DNA of 64,000 nucleotides from Pseudoclavibacter chungangensis (GCF_013410545.1 NZ_JACCFV010000001.1:1798001-1862000); one strand, 5' to 3'. Positions 28,140 to 37,500 are shown, counted from the stretch's first letter. A program made the numbers and translations. Notes: a model not told the origin generated them from the sequence alone.

Positions 28140-31100
28140 CGGGCCGTCGCGTGGTATTCGCCGAGCGTGAGCTCGCGCCACGGGCCGATCGGGTTCCCGC
28201 TCCACCGGCTCCCGGCCGGCACGACCTCGCCGCGCATCACGAGGGATGCCGGCCCGACGGTCGCGTCGCCCCCGATGCGCGCCGCGGGCAGGATGACACT
28301 GTGCGGCCCGAGGGTCGCACCGCGGTCGAGCGTCACGGTGTCCATGCTCATGATTCGATCATGGAACAGGTGCGTCTGCACGACACACCCGCGGTTCACG
28401 GTCGCGCCGTCGGCGAGCGAGGCGAGATCTGGCTCCGGCAGCCAGTACGTCTCGCACCACACACCGCGACCGATGCGCACGCCGAGCGTCCGCAGCCACA
28501 CGACGAGCGCGGGCGTGCCGGCCGCGGCCTGCGCGAACCAGGGCGCGGCGACCATCTCGACGAACGTGTCGCTCACCTCGGTGCGCCACACGAACGACGA
28601 CCACAGGGGGTGCTCCCCCGCGCGGATGCGGCCGACGAGCAGCCACTTCGCGATCGTGCTCACGGCCGCCGCGACGGCCCCGGCCGCGAGCAGGACGAGC
28701 CCACTCAGGAGGACGGCGACGAGCGGACCGAATGCGGCCGTCAACGCAACGAGCGCGATCACGACGCCGAGGCCGATCCCGACGGTGACGAACACGGGCA
28801 CGACGCGGCACAGCTCCCAGAGGATGCGTGCGACGCGCAGGTGGGCGGGTGGGTTGAACGTGCGCGAGTCGTCGGTCTCGTTCGCCGTGCGGCGGAGGCG
28901 GACGGGCGGCGAGCCGAGCCAGCTCGAGCCCGCCTTCGACTTGCGCGGCGCGACGGACAGGACGGCGACGAGCGAGTCCTTGCGCACTTTGTGCCCCGGT
29001 GCGGCCATACCGGAGTTGCCGAGGAACGCCCGCTTGCCGATCTCGACGTGACCGACGCGGATCCAGCCGCCACCGAGTTCGTAGGAGGCGACCATCGTGT
29101 CGTCCGCGAGGAACGCGCCGTCGCGGATCGTGGTCATGCACGGCAGGAGCAGGACGGTGGACGCCTCGACGCCGACGCCGACACGGGCGCCCAGCATGCG
29201 GAGCCACACGGGGGTGAAGAGGCTCGAGTACAGCGGGAAGAGGAACGTGCGCGCGAGGTCGAGCAATCGTTCCGTCGTCCACACCTGCCAGCCGACGCGC
29301 GAACGCACGGGGTACTGGCCCTCGCGGACGCCGATCGAGAGCAGCCGGACGAGGAGGACGACGGCGCCCGCGAACACGATCCCGACGACGAGCGTCGCGG
29401 GCACGAGCGCCGCGAACGAACGCCACGCGGCCTCGACGAGATCGGCCGAGCCGTGCATGGCGAGCGCGACGACGGCGCCGCCCGCCGCGAGCGCGATGAC
29501 GGGAAGCAGCGAGAGCGCGAACGACGACGCGCCGAACGCGACGACCCATCGGCTCGCACGCGGCGGGCGCCGTTCGGGCCACCACGCCTTCGCCTTCCCC
29601 TCGCGTTGCGCGGGTGACCCCGCCCAGTACGTGCCGGAGCGGACCTTGCCGAACACGGCGGATCCGGGCGCGATCTCGGCGTGCTTGCCGATCCGGGTGC
29701 CCGGCAGGAGCGTGCTGCGCGCGCCGACCGAGGCGTGGGCCCCGATGCGCACCGCGCCGACGCGCACGAGGTCACCGTCGATCCAGTAGCCGGACAGATC
29801 GACCTCGGGCTCGACGGACGCGCCACGGCCGATGCTGAGCATGCCGGTCACGGGCGGGAGCGTGTGCAGATCGACGTCGGGCGCGATCTTGGCGCCGAGC
29901 GCGCGGGCGTAGTAGATGATCCAGGGCGCGCCGGCGAGGCTCACCGCGCCGACGAGGTGCGCCGCCTGCTCGGCGAGCCACAGCCGGAGGTGCACGCTGC
30001 CACCACGCGGGTAGTCACCAGGACGCAACCCGGCGAGGAGCGTGCGTGCCGCGAGGACCGAGATGCCCATGCGTCCGAAGGGGGTCGCGAACACGACGAT
30101 GCCCACGACGAGCAGCCACAGGTCGATGACGGGCAGGAACGAGAAGCCGCCGATCCAGTGGAGCAGCTGGTTCGCGGCGAGCGCGGCGAGGAGCCAGCGC
30201 ACCCCGCTCAGGACGAACAGCGGTGCGCCGAGGAGCGTCTGCCAGAACTGCATCCGGCGCGGCGTGGGGGCGATGACGTGGGCGCTGCGCGTGCTCGGTT
30301 CCTCGGCGTCCCGCGCGTCGAGGGCGTCCGCCATGGCACCGAGTCGCGGGTGCGCGTAGATGTCGGCGACCGTGAACTCGGGGTCGCGTTCGCGGATGCG
30401 CGCGACGAGCTGGGCGGCGGAGAGCGATCCTCCACCGAGATCGAAGAAGTTCGCCGAGGGGTCGCCGACGGGCACGCCGAGCACGTCCTGCCACAGGGCA
30501 GCGAGCTCGCGCAGTTCGGGATCGAGATCCGCCGCGGCGTCGTCACCGTCCCCCGAGGGCAGCGGCCACGGCAGCGCGTTCTTGTCGACCTTGCCCGACA
30601 CGCGCGTCGGGAGCTCGTCCACGAGCGCGAGCATCGGCACGAGCGCGGCGGGCAGCTCCTCGCGCAGACGCGCGACGGCGGCCGGGAGGTCGAACTCGGG
30701 TGTCGCCGCGAGATAACCGACGAGCACCTGATTGCCCGCGGCGGTCGTCCGCACCGCGGCGGCGGCGCCGCGCACGTCGGGGAGCGCCTGCAGGGTCGAC
30801 TCGATCTCGCCCAGTTCGATGCGGCGGCCGCCGACCTTCACCTGGTCGTCGGCGCGGCCCTGGAACACGAGCCCCGCCGCCTCGTACCGCACGAGGTCAC
30901 CCGATCGGTAGGCGCGCGCCCACTCGAGCGAGGGCATCGGCGCGTACTTCTCGGCGTCCTTCGCGGGGTCGAGGTAGCGTGCCAGGCCGACGCCACCGAT
31001 GATGAGTTCCCCGACCTCGCCCTCCGCGACGCGGTTCCCGTCGGCGTCGACGACCGCGAGATCCCACCCGTCGAGGGGGAGCCCGATCCGGACCGGCGTC

Positions 31101-32092
31101 GAGCCGTCCATCTTCGCCGCGCACGCCACGACCGTCGCCTCGGTCGGACCGTACGTGTTCCAGACCTCGCGACCGTCGACCGCGAGCCGTTCCGCGAGTT
31201 CGGGCGGGCACGCCTCGCCGCCGAAGATGAGCAGTCGGACGTTCTCGAGCGATTCGGCGGGCCACAGCGCGGCGAGCGTGGGCACGGTCGACACGACGGT
31301 GATGCCGCGCGACGTCAGCCAGGGGCCGAGGTCCATGCCGCTGCGCACGAGCGCACGCGGCGCCGGAACGAGGCACGCACCGTTGCGCCACGCGAGCCAC
31401 ATCTCCTCGCACGACGCGTCGAATGCGACCGAGAGTCCCGCGAGCACCCGGTCACCCTCACCGAGCGGCTCGTCGGCGAGGAACATGCGGGCCTCCGCGT
31501 CGACGAACGCGGCGGCGGAACGGTGCGAGACGGCGACCCCCTTGGGGACGCCCGTCGAGCCCGAGGTGAAGATGATCCAGACGTCGTCGTCGACGCGCGG
31601 CGGCGAGACGACGGGCGTCGCCGAGGTGAGCGCGGGCGCCGTTGCCCGGTTGCCGCGGAAGAGCGGCACGGGAACACCGCGGGAATCGGGTCCGTCCCAC
31701 GGCGTGAAGTTCCCGTCGGCGGTGACGACCCCGCGGACCGCCGCCTCGCCGAACACGAGCGTCGCGCGCTCCTCGGGGTCGTCGGCGTCGACCGGCACGT
31801 ACGCCGCGCCCGCCGCGATGACCGCGAGGATCGTGACGTACAGCTCGCGCGTCCCGGAGGTCATGCGCACGCCGACACGGTCGCCGCGACGGACGCCGGC
31901 CTCGGTGAGCCGGGCCGCGGTCGCGGTGACGAGCGCGAGCAGTTCGCGGTAGCTGAGCGCACCCCGACCGTCGTCGAGGGCCGATGCATCCGGGTGGCGG
32001 TGAGCCGTCTCGCGGAGCACGTCGAGCATCGTGCGCGGCGGCGCGGCGCGGTCACCGCGGGAGAGCACGTCGATCTGGGAGGTGGCGTTCAT
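28136..32092 (-). CDS. Pls/PosA family single-module non-ribosomal peptide synthetase
   Basis: 1318-aa membrane-bound synthetase. Residues 1-510 are an adenylation domain: A3 FTSGSTGVPKG at about 175, A5 NTYGPTE near 312, A8 VKVGGRRIELGEIE near 420, and A10 Lys in SGKVDKNAL near 501. A thiolation domain follows, with the phosphopantetheine Ser in DLGGGSLSAAQ (about 556). From about 615 to the end, membrane helices alternate with soluble segments holding left-handed beta-helix-like repeats (IGRGASVEPE, RIGAHASVGARS). This is the layout of epsilon-poly-lysine synthetase (Pls). There is no condensation motif HHxxxDG and no thioesterase. Substrate residues read by motif anchoring are D-A-E-S-I-G-T-V-V-K. 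An upstream in-frame ATG at 32104 is an alternative start. Confidence 0.87.
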   Translation of the reverse strand: MNATSQIDVLSRGDRAAPPRTMLDVLRETAHRHPDASALDDGRGALSYRELLALVTATAARLTEAGVRRGDRVGVRMTSGTRELYVTILAVIAAGAAYVPVDADDPEERATLVFGEAAVRGVVTADGNFTPWDGPDSRGVPVPLFRGNRATAPALTSATPVVSPPRVDDDVWIIFTSGSTGVPKGVAVSHRSAAAFVDAEARMFLADEPLGEGDRVLAGLSVAFDASCEEMWLAWRNGACLVPAPRALVRSGMDLGPWLTSRGITVVSTVPTLAALWPAESLENVRLLIFGGEACPPELAERLAVDGREVWNTYGPTEATVVACAAKMDGSTPVRIGLPLDGWDLAVVDADGNRVAEGEVGELIIGGVGLARYLDPAKDAEKYAPMPSLEWARAYRSGDLVRYEAAGLVFQGRADDQVKVGGRRIELGEIESTLQALPDVRGAAAAVRTTAAGNQVLVGYLAATPEFDLPAAVARLREELPAALVPMLALVDELPTRVSGKVDKNALPWPLPSGDGDDAAADLDPELRELAALWQDVLGVPVGDPSANFFDLGGGSLSAAQLVARIRERDPEFTVADIYAHPRLGAMADALDARDAEEPSTRSAHVIAPTPRRMQFWQTLLGAPLFVLSGVRWLLAALAANQLLHWIGGFSFLPVIDLWLLVVGIVVFATPFGRMGISVLAARTLLAGLRPGDYPRGGSVHLRLWLAEQAAHLVGAVSLAGAPWIIYYARALGAKIAPDVDLHTLPPVTGMLSIGRGASVEPEVDLSGYWIDGDLVRVGAVRIGAHASVGARSTLLPGTRIGKHAEIAPGSAVFGKVRSGTYWAGSPAQREGKAKAWWPERRPPRASRWVVAFGASSFALSLLPVIALAAGGAVVALAMHGSADLVEAAWRSFAALVPATLVVGIVFAGAVVLLVRLLSIGVREGQYPVRSRVGWQVWTTERLLDLARTFLFPLYSSLFTPVWLRMLGARVGVGVEASTVLLLPCMTTIRDGAFLADDTMVASYELGGGWIRVGHVEIGKRAFLGNSGMAAPGHKVRKDSLVAVLSVAPRKSKAGSSWLGSPPVRLRRTANETDDSRTFNPPAHLRVARILWELCRVVPVFVTVGIGLGVVIALVALTAAFGPLVAVLLSGLVLLAAGAVAAAVSTIAKWLLVGRIRAGEHPLWSSFVWRTEVSDTFVEMVAAPWFAQAAAGTPALVVWLRTLGVRIGRGVWCETYWLPEPDLASLADGATVNRGCVVQTHLFHDRIMSMDTVTLDRGATLGPHSVILPAARIGGDATVGPASLVMRGEVVPAGSRWSGNPIGPWRELTLGEYHATAR

Positions 32093-32256
32093 CGGATTCA
32101 GCATCGTATCGACGGGTGAACGATTGGGGCACCCGCCGCTCCGAGAACGGCCCGGCCGCCTCGACACATAGCCGATACCGAACTCCGCCAAAGCGCGCTG
32201 CTCGGAACGTCGGACACGCTGATCGGACCAACCCACCAGTCGAGAGGTGACCGCAC

Positions 32257-33261
32257 ATGATCCGCATCCCGGAGCCCGAACACACGCCGAAGGGCCCCGC
32301 CTACGAGGGGCGCCTCCTCGATCATCCGGACGAGGAGGTCGTCGACCAGGGGGCGTCGTTCGATCTGCGCACGCTCGTGAGCAGGCGTGCCGTGCTCGGC
32401 CTCGTCGGTGCCGGGATCGGCACCGTGACGCTCGCGGCCTGCACCCCGGCGGGCTCGCAGGCGACGACCGGCACATCGACCGCCACGGCCGCGGCGACGA
32501 CTCCCGGCGCGACGACGACCGCGACGCTGCCCGGTGCCGAGATCCCCGACGAGACCGCGGGCCCGTACCCGGGCGACGGCTCGAACGGGCCGGACGTACT
32601 CGAGGAGTCGGGCATCATCCGTTCCGACATCCGTCAGAGTCTCGACGGCGGCACCACGGCCGAGGGCGTGCCGCTCACGTTCTCGTTCACGATCACCGAC
32701 ATGGCGAACGGCGACGTGCCGTTCGAGGGCGTGGCCGTGTACGCGTGGCACTGCGACGCGCAGGGCCGGTACTCGATGTACTCGGAGGGCATCGAGAACG
32801 AGACCTACCTGCGCGGCGTCCAGGTCGCGGACGCGACGGGGACGGTCTCGTTCACGTCGATCTTCCCGGCCTGCTACTCGGGCCGCTGGCCCCACATCCA
32901 CTTCGAGGTGTACCCCGACGCGGCCTCGATCACCGACACCGCGAACGTCATCGCGACGTCGCAGATGGCGCTCCCCCAGGCGGCGTGCGACGCCGTCTAC
33001 GCGGACGCGGCCTACAGCGGCTCCGTCCAGAACCTCGCGGGCGTCACGCTCGAGACCGACAACGTGTTCGGCGAGGACGGTGGTGCGCTCCAGCTCGCGA
33101 CCGTGAGCGGGGACACGTCCTCGGGCTACCTCGCATCGCTCACCGTGCGGGTCGACACGACGACCGAGCCGACCGGCGGCGGCGTCCCGGAGGGCGGCGG
33201 TCAGGGCGGCCCCGGCGCGCCCGACGGTGGCCAGGGCGGCCCGGGCGCGCCCGGCAACTGA
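32257..33261 (+). CDS. Tat-exported intradiol ring-cleavage dioxygenase-like lipoprotein
   Basis: 334-aa protein. An unusually long polar N-region (42 residues) precedes SRRAVLGLVGAGIGTVTLAAC, a twin-arginine signal with a lipobox (Cys about 62). After a Thr/Ala linker comes a beta-sandwich of the intradiol dioxygenase family, with iron-ligand candidates Tyr in GRYSMYS and His residues in SGRWPHIHFEVYP. The tail is Gly/Pro-rich repeats (EGGGQGGPGAPDGGQGG). A folded, iron-loaded enzyme would need Tat for export, and tatA, tatC and tatB genes follow at once. Whether it cleaves catechols outside the cell or acts on another substrate is unknown. AGAGGTGA lies upstream of the ATG. Confidence 0.85.
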   Translation: MIRIPEPEHTPKGPAYEGRLLDHPDEEVVDQGASFDLRTLVSRRAVLGLVGAGIGTVTLAACTPAGSQATTGTSTATAAATTPGATTTATLPGAEIPDETAGPYPGDGSNGPDVLEESGIIRSDIRQSLDGGTTAEGVPLTFSFTITDMANGDVPFEGVAVYAWHCDAQGRYSMYSEGIENETYLRGVQVADATGTVSFTSIFPACYSGRWPHIHFEVYPDAASITDTANVIATSQMALPQAACDAVYADAAYSGSVQNLAGVTLETDNVFGEDGGALQLATVSGDTSSGYLASLTVRVDTTTEPTGGGVPEGGGQGGPGAPDGGQGGPGAPGN

Positions 33262-33350
33262 CGCACCGCACGCCTCGTCCCCCACCTCCCCCGACTCCAG
33301 ACCAGGGGCGGCCCGACCGACGGGCCGGCCCACGAACGAACGGAACCTCC

Positions 33351-33656
33351 ATGCTGCAGAACCTCACGGGCTGGCACGCCCTCATCATCGTCGCGCTCGT
33401 CCTGCTCCTCTTCGGCGCCACGAAACTCCCCGCCCTCGCCCGGAGCGTGGGCCAATCGGTCCGGATCCTCCGGACCGAGGCCGCGCAGGCGCGCGAGGAG
33501 GACGGTGCCGAGACGGTACCGTCCGATGCCGCGGAGGCCCGAGCCGACGACGTCGCGGCCCATCGGTCGCAGGCGGCCCGGCGCGACGGCGAGCCGTCCC
33601 GGCCCACGACCACGACCACGTCCGAGACCGCGCACACCCCGCGCGCGGTGTCGTGA
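33351..33656 (+). CDS. tatA: Twin-arginine translocase subunit TatA
   Basis: 101 aa. A single N-terminal helix (WHALIIVALVLLLFGATKLPALA) is followed by an amphipathic helix (RSVGQSVRILRTEAAQA) and a polar tail, as in TatA. The FG.KLP motif is conserved. It is 89 bp after the dioxygenase; a weak GGCCCG/CGGGCC hairpin lies in between. The tatC start overlaps its stop by 3 bp (GTGA). It forms the pore-like oligomer of the Tat machine. Confidence 0.88.
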   Translation: MLQNLTGWHALIIVALVLLLFGATKLPALARSVGQSVRILRTEAAQAREEDGAETVPSDAAEARADDVAAHRSQAARRDGEPSRPTTTTTSETAHTPRAVS

Positions 33657-34552
33657 GTACGCCCACGACGACGGGGCGGGTCGCGCGCGAGCGGCCCGCT
33701 CCGGCGGCGGGGCGCATGCCGGTCTCGGGCCACCTCCGCGAGGCGAAGCGGCGCGCGACGCGCATCGCCGTCGCGCTCGTCATCGGGATCGTCCTCGGCT
33801 TCGTCGTCTCGGGGTCCGTCCTCGACCTGCTGCGCGCACCCGTCCTGGAGCTCGCGGCGAGCCGCGCGGCGAGTCTCAACTACGACACCGTGACGGCCGC
33901 GTTCGACCTTCGCGTGCGGATCGCGGTCGTGATCGGCATCGTGGTCGCGATCCCCGTGGCCCTCATCGAGGCCTACCGCTTCGCGGCGCCCGGCCTCACA
34001 CGCCGCGAGCGCCGTGCCTCGCTCGGCGTGCTCGCCTCGGCCGGTCCCCTGTTCGTGCTCGGTGCCGCGACGGGGCTCGCCCTCTTCCCCCGCCTCGTCA
34101 CCGTGCTCACGAGCTTCGCGGGCGAGACCGACAGTTCGCTCCTGCAGGCGGACGCCTACGTCGACTTCGTCCTCAAGACCGTCGTCGTCACGGGCATCGC
34201 GTTCGTCCTGCCCGTCGCGCTCGTCGTCCTCAACGCGGCGGGCGTGCTGCCGGCCCGGACGATCGCCCGCAGCTGGCGGGTCGTCGTCGTCCTCATCGCG
34301 CTCGTCGCCGCGATCGTGACGCCCGCGGCCGATGTGCTGTCGATGTTCCTCGTCGCGCTGCCGCTCGCGGCGCTCTTCGGCATCGCGCTCGGGATCACGG
34401 CGCTCGCCGACCGACGCCGCGCCCGCGCGCTCGAGCGCGCACCGCTCATCGAACCCCGCCCCGAACCCCTGTCCGTGTCCGCCGGCCCGACCGCGCCCCT
34501 CGCCGCGGACGGGCACCACATCACCGATGGGAGTCGATCGTGTTCGGACTGA
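33653..34552 (+). CDS. tatC: Twin-arginine translocase subunit TatC (divergent)
   Basis: 299-aa, six-helix membrane protein. The conserved N-terminal segment appears as VSGHLREAKRRA (usually HLxELRxR), the loop YRFAAPGLTRRERRA matches the F..PGL...E signature, and TPAADVLSMFLVALPL corresponds to the TPPDPxSQ...ALP region but with changes. It therefore looks functional but diverged from housekeeping TatC, consistent with a dedicated system. GTG start overlaps tatA; the tatB start lies inside its last codons (13-bp overlap). TatC recognises the twin-arginine signal. Confidence 0.87.
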   Translation: MSTPTTTGRVARERPAPAAGRMPVSGHLREAKRRATRIAVALVIGIVLGFVVSGSVLDLLRAPVLELAASRAASLNYDTVTAAFDLRVRIAVVIGIVVAIPVALIEAYRFAAPGLTRRERRASLGVLASAGPLFVLGAATGLALFPRLVTVLTSFAGETDSSLLQADAYVDFVLKTVVVTGIAFVLPVALVVLNAAGVLPARTIARSWRVVVVLIALVAAIVTPAADVLSMFLVALPLAALFGIALGITALADRRRARALERAPLIEPRPEPLSVSAGPTAPLAADGHHITDGSRSCSD

Positions 34553-35160
34553 CCGTCGAGAAACTCGTCGTCATCGCCCTGCTGGCCGCGTTCGTGATCG
34601 GCCCGTCACGATTGCCCGCCTACGCCCACACGCTCGCGACGCTCGTCCGTCGAGGGCGCGCGCTCGTCGAGGCGGCGAAGGCCGATGCGGAGGACCTGGC
34701 GGGCGTCGACCTGTCCGCCGACCAGTGGGAACGGCTCGACGTGCGCCGATACGACCCGCGGCGCATCGTACGCGAGGCACTCGGCGACACCGGTGCGACA
34801 CCCGCGTCGCGCTCGCCCCGGAGCACGCCGGAGACGCCCACGAGCACACCCGAGAAGCCCGGGAACACGCTCGATGAGCCCGGGAACACGCTCGAGAACC
34901 CCGCGAGCTCGCTCGAGAAGCGGACGGCTCCCGCGATTCCCTCCGAGCCCCCCGCGAGCGAGTCGTCGAGCGTGCCGTCGAGTGCCGTCGTGCGACCCGT
35001 GTATCGGGTCACGGGCACCTCGGGCCATCCGCGCCGCCGCATCGTGCCCCAGGACCCCGCACGGGCGACCGAGCGGGCACCCGTCGGTGCGCCGAGCGAG
35101 GCACGTGAGCGGTCGGCACCGGAACCGCTGCGGGCGCAGGCCGTGGACGCCGCGGGCTGA
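34540..35160 (+). CDS. tatB: Twin-arginine translocase subunit TatB
   Basis: 206 aa from a GTG at 34540 preceded by GGGAG. FGLTVEKLVVIALLAAFVIGPSRLP is the membrane helix with the GPxRLP hinge of TatB, followed by an amphipathic helix LVRRGRALVEAAKADAEDL. The long C-terminus is disordered and has a short repeat family (TPEKPGNTL, DEPGNTL, ENPASSL). TatB with TatC forms the receptor for Tat cargo. The cassette is a full TatABC set in the order A-C-B. Confidence 0.85.
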   Translation: MFGLTVEKLVVIALLAAFVIGPSRLPAYAHTLATLVRRGRALVEAAKADAEDLAGVDLSADQWERLDVRRYDPRRIVREALGDTGATPASRSPRSTPETPTSTPEKPGNTLDEPGNTLENPASSLEKRTAPAIPSEPPASESSSVPSSAVVRPVYRVTGTSGHPRRRIVPQDPARATERAPVGAPSEARERSAPEPLRAQAVDAAG

Positions 35161-35251
35161 CGCCGGTCGGCGGAGCCGCACGAGGGTCGGGGCCCTGCCG
35201 CATCGGTGCGCTCGGGCGTGGCGTTCCTGTTGCTTCCATCGTACCGCCGGG

Positions 35252-35276
35252 CCGGGGGCTTGCGGCAAGCCCCCGG
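35252..35276. promoter_or_regulatory. Rifamycin-associated-element (RAE)-like palindrome upstream of helR
   Basis: A perfect inverted repeat with 11-bp arms CCGGGGGCTTG and CAAGCCCCCGG around a CGG spacer, 53 bp before the helR start. Its core GGGGCTTGCGGCAAGCCCC matches the rifamycin-associated element as I recall it from studies of rifamycin-inducible genes in actinomycetes. It should mediate induction of the downstream gene by rifamycins. The flanks contain no other clear promoter hexamers. Confidence 0.8.
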
Positions 35277-35328
35277 TCGTGGTGCAGGATCGAGCCTCTC
35301 GTCCCCCGGCCCGAGGAGCAGCTCACGC

Positions 35329-37500
35329 GTGTCCGACCCCGATCAGCCCACACCCGACCACCGCGCCCCGTCCCCCTACCTCGGGCTCCCCGAACGACGC
35401 GGGGCCAAGGCCGATCCCGCGCTCGTGACCGATGACCTCGAGCGGTTCGCCGCGATCGACCGCGCCATCGACGCGGATCGGGCACGGCTGCGCGCGCGCC
35501 TCGACCGCGCGAGGCGGGACCCCGCGCGGGACGGGCAGGAGGCGCTCGACCGCGACCTCGAGGTCCGTCGGACGAGCGCGCAACTCGCTGTCCTCGGCCG
35601 CTTCGGGGTCGACGCGTGCCTCGGGCGCATGGTGCCCGCGGACGGCGGGACGCCCGTCTACATCGGTCGCGCGGGGCTCCGGGACGCGGACGGGCACACC
35701 CTCCTCGTCGACTGGCGCACGCCCGCGGCCGCACCGTTCTTCGCGGCGACCCCGGGTGCCCCGATGGGTCTCGCGAGTCGGCGTCGCTACCGATGGGCGA
35801 ACGGCCGCGTCGTCGACTACTGGGACGAGCGCCTCGATCCCGATGCCGCCGTGGGCGCGCTCGCCCCCGACGAGCAGTCGGCGTTCATCGCGAGCCTCGG
35901 CGAGGCACGGACGCCGCGCATGCGCGACGTGCTCGCGACGATCAGCACCGAGCAGGACGCCGTCATGCGTGCACCGTCCCCGGGCGCGCTCGTCGTCGAC
36001 GGCGGCCCGGGCACGGGCAAGACCGTCGTCGCCCTGCACCGAGCCGCCTACCTGCGCTACGCCGACCCCCTCCTCGGCAGCGGCCGCGGCGGCGTCCTCG
36101 TCGTCGGGCCGAGCGAGCCGTACCTCGCCTACGTCGCGGACGTCCTCCCGGGGCTCGGCGAGGAGGGCGTGCGCACGTGCACGCTCACCGATCTCGTGCC
36201 CGAGGGCCGCGACGCCGGTGCGGAGGAGGATGCACGGGTGGCGGACCTCAAGGCGAGCGCGACCCTCGCGGACGCGATCGAGCCCGCCGTCCGCTGGTAC
36301 GAGCGCGCTCCCGAGCGTCCCGTCGTCGTCGACACGCCCTGGCTGCGCCTCGTCGTCGAGGAGGCCGATTGGCTCGAGGCATTCGATGCGGTCGAACCCG
36401 GAACGGCGCACAACGACGCCCGGCTGACGGTCTGGGAGGCGCTCGTCGACCACCTCGTGGAGCGCGCGGACGTCGGCGAGGTGTCGCCCTCGCAGCTGCG
36501 TCGCGCGCTGCGCGCGAACGACGAGCTGGTTCGTGCGTTCGATCGTGCCTGGCCGGTGCTCGACGCGGCGGGCGTCGTCGCCGATCTCTACACGACCCCC
36601 GCCTACCTGCGGATGTGCGCCCCCGGATTGCGCGACGACGAGGTGCTCGCGCTCCGGCGCCCCGACGGCCGCGCCTGGACACGTGCCGACCTCCCCCTGC
36701 TCGACGCCGCGCACCGCCGGATCGGGGCGCGCGACGCGTCGCTCGTGCGCCGTCGCCGCGCGATCGCACTCGAGGCGCACGCCGAAGAGATGGACCGGGT
36801 CGTGGACGCCGCGATCGAGTCCGACGACGACGGCGAGGGGCTCGTGACGATGCTGCGCGGGGACGACGCGCGGTTCGCCCTCGTCGACGAGTCGACCCTG
36901 CCGGAGCTCCCGAGCGATCCGCTCGCGGGCCCGTTCGCGCACATCGTCGTCGACGAGGCGCAGGAGCTGAGCGATGCGGAGTGGCGCATGCTGCTGGAGC
37001 GGTGCCCGTCGGGCAGCTTCACGATCGTGGGCGATCGGGCCCAGGCCCGTTCCGGATTCCCCGAGTCGTGGGAGGAGCGGCTGCGTCGAGTGGGTGTCCG
37101 CGATGTCCGGGTCGCCGCGCTCCGACTCAACTATCGGACGCCCGCCGAGATCCTCGCGGAGGCGGCACCGGTGATCCGCGCCGCCGTGCCGGATGCGAAC
37201 GTGCCCGAGTCGGTCCGTTCGACCGGCACGCCCGTCCGGACCGGCCGCACGCGGGACCGTGATCGCGTCCTCGACGCGTGGCGCCGGTCGTCCCCCGACG
37301 GGGTCGCGTGCGTCATCGGGGATGCGGGGTTCGAGGGGGACGACCGGGTGCGCTCGTTGTCCCCCGTCGACGCCAAGGGCCTCGAGTTCGACCTCGTCGT
37401 GCTCGTGGACCCGGATGCGTTCGGCGCGGGCGTCGCCGGGGCCGTCGACCGCTACGTCGCGATGACGCGAGCGACCCGCGAGCTCGTGATCCTCCGCTGA
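35329..37500 (+). CDS. helR: HelR-type RNA polymerase-recycling ATPase (HelD-like)
   Basis: 723-aa superfamily 1 helicase-like protein. After an N-terminal coiled region, Walker A is DGGPGTGKTVVALHRAAYL (about 222-240) and Walker B is HIVVDEAQELSDAEW (about 540). Later motifs include VGDRAQARSGF, LRLNYRTPAEIL, and VDAKGLEFDLVVLVDP with RYVAMTRATRELVI at the end. HelD-family proteins remove stalled RNA polymerase; the HelR branch dislodges rifamycin-bound polymerase and gives rifampicin tolerance. The RAE-like site upstream supports the HelR branch. GTG start with GAGGAG about 10 nt upstream. The 3' end overlaps the convergent MATE gene by 49 bp. Confidence 0.88.
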   Translation: MSDPDQPTPDHRAPSPYLGLPERRGAKADPALVTDDLERFAAIDRAIDADRARLRARLDRARRDPARDGQEALDRDLEVRRTSAQLAVLGRFGVDACLGRMVPADGGTPVYIGRAGLRDADGHTLLVDWRTPAAAPFFAATPGAPMGLASRRRYRWANGRVVDYWDERLDPDAAVGALAPDEQSAFIASLGEARTPRMRDVLATISTEQDAVMRAPSPGALVVDGGPGTGKTVVALHRAAYLRYADPLLGSGRGGVLVVGPSEPYLAYVADVLPGLGEEGVRTCTLTDLVPEGRDAGAEEDARVADLKASATLADAIEPAVRWYERAPERPVVVDTPWLRLVVEEADWLEAFDAVEPGTAHNDARLTVWEALVDHLVERADVGEVSPSQLRRALRANDELVRAFDRAWPVLDAAGVVADLYTTPAYLRMCAPGLRDDEVLALRRPDGRAWTRADLPLLDAAHRRIGARDASLVRRRRAIALEAHAEEMDRVVDAAIESDDDGEGLVTMLRGDDARFALVDESTLPELPSDPLAGPFAHIVVDEAQELSDAEWRMLLERCPSGSFTIVGDRAQARSGFPESWEERLRRVGVRDVRVAALRLNYRTPAEILAEAAPVIRAAVPDANVPESVRSTGTPVRTGRTRDRDRVLDAWRRSSPDGVACVIGDAGFEGDDRVRSLSPVDAKGLEFDLVVLVDPDAFGAGVAGAVDRYVAMTRATRELVILR

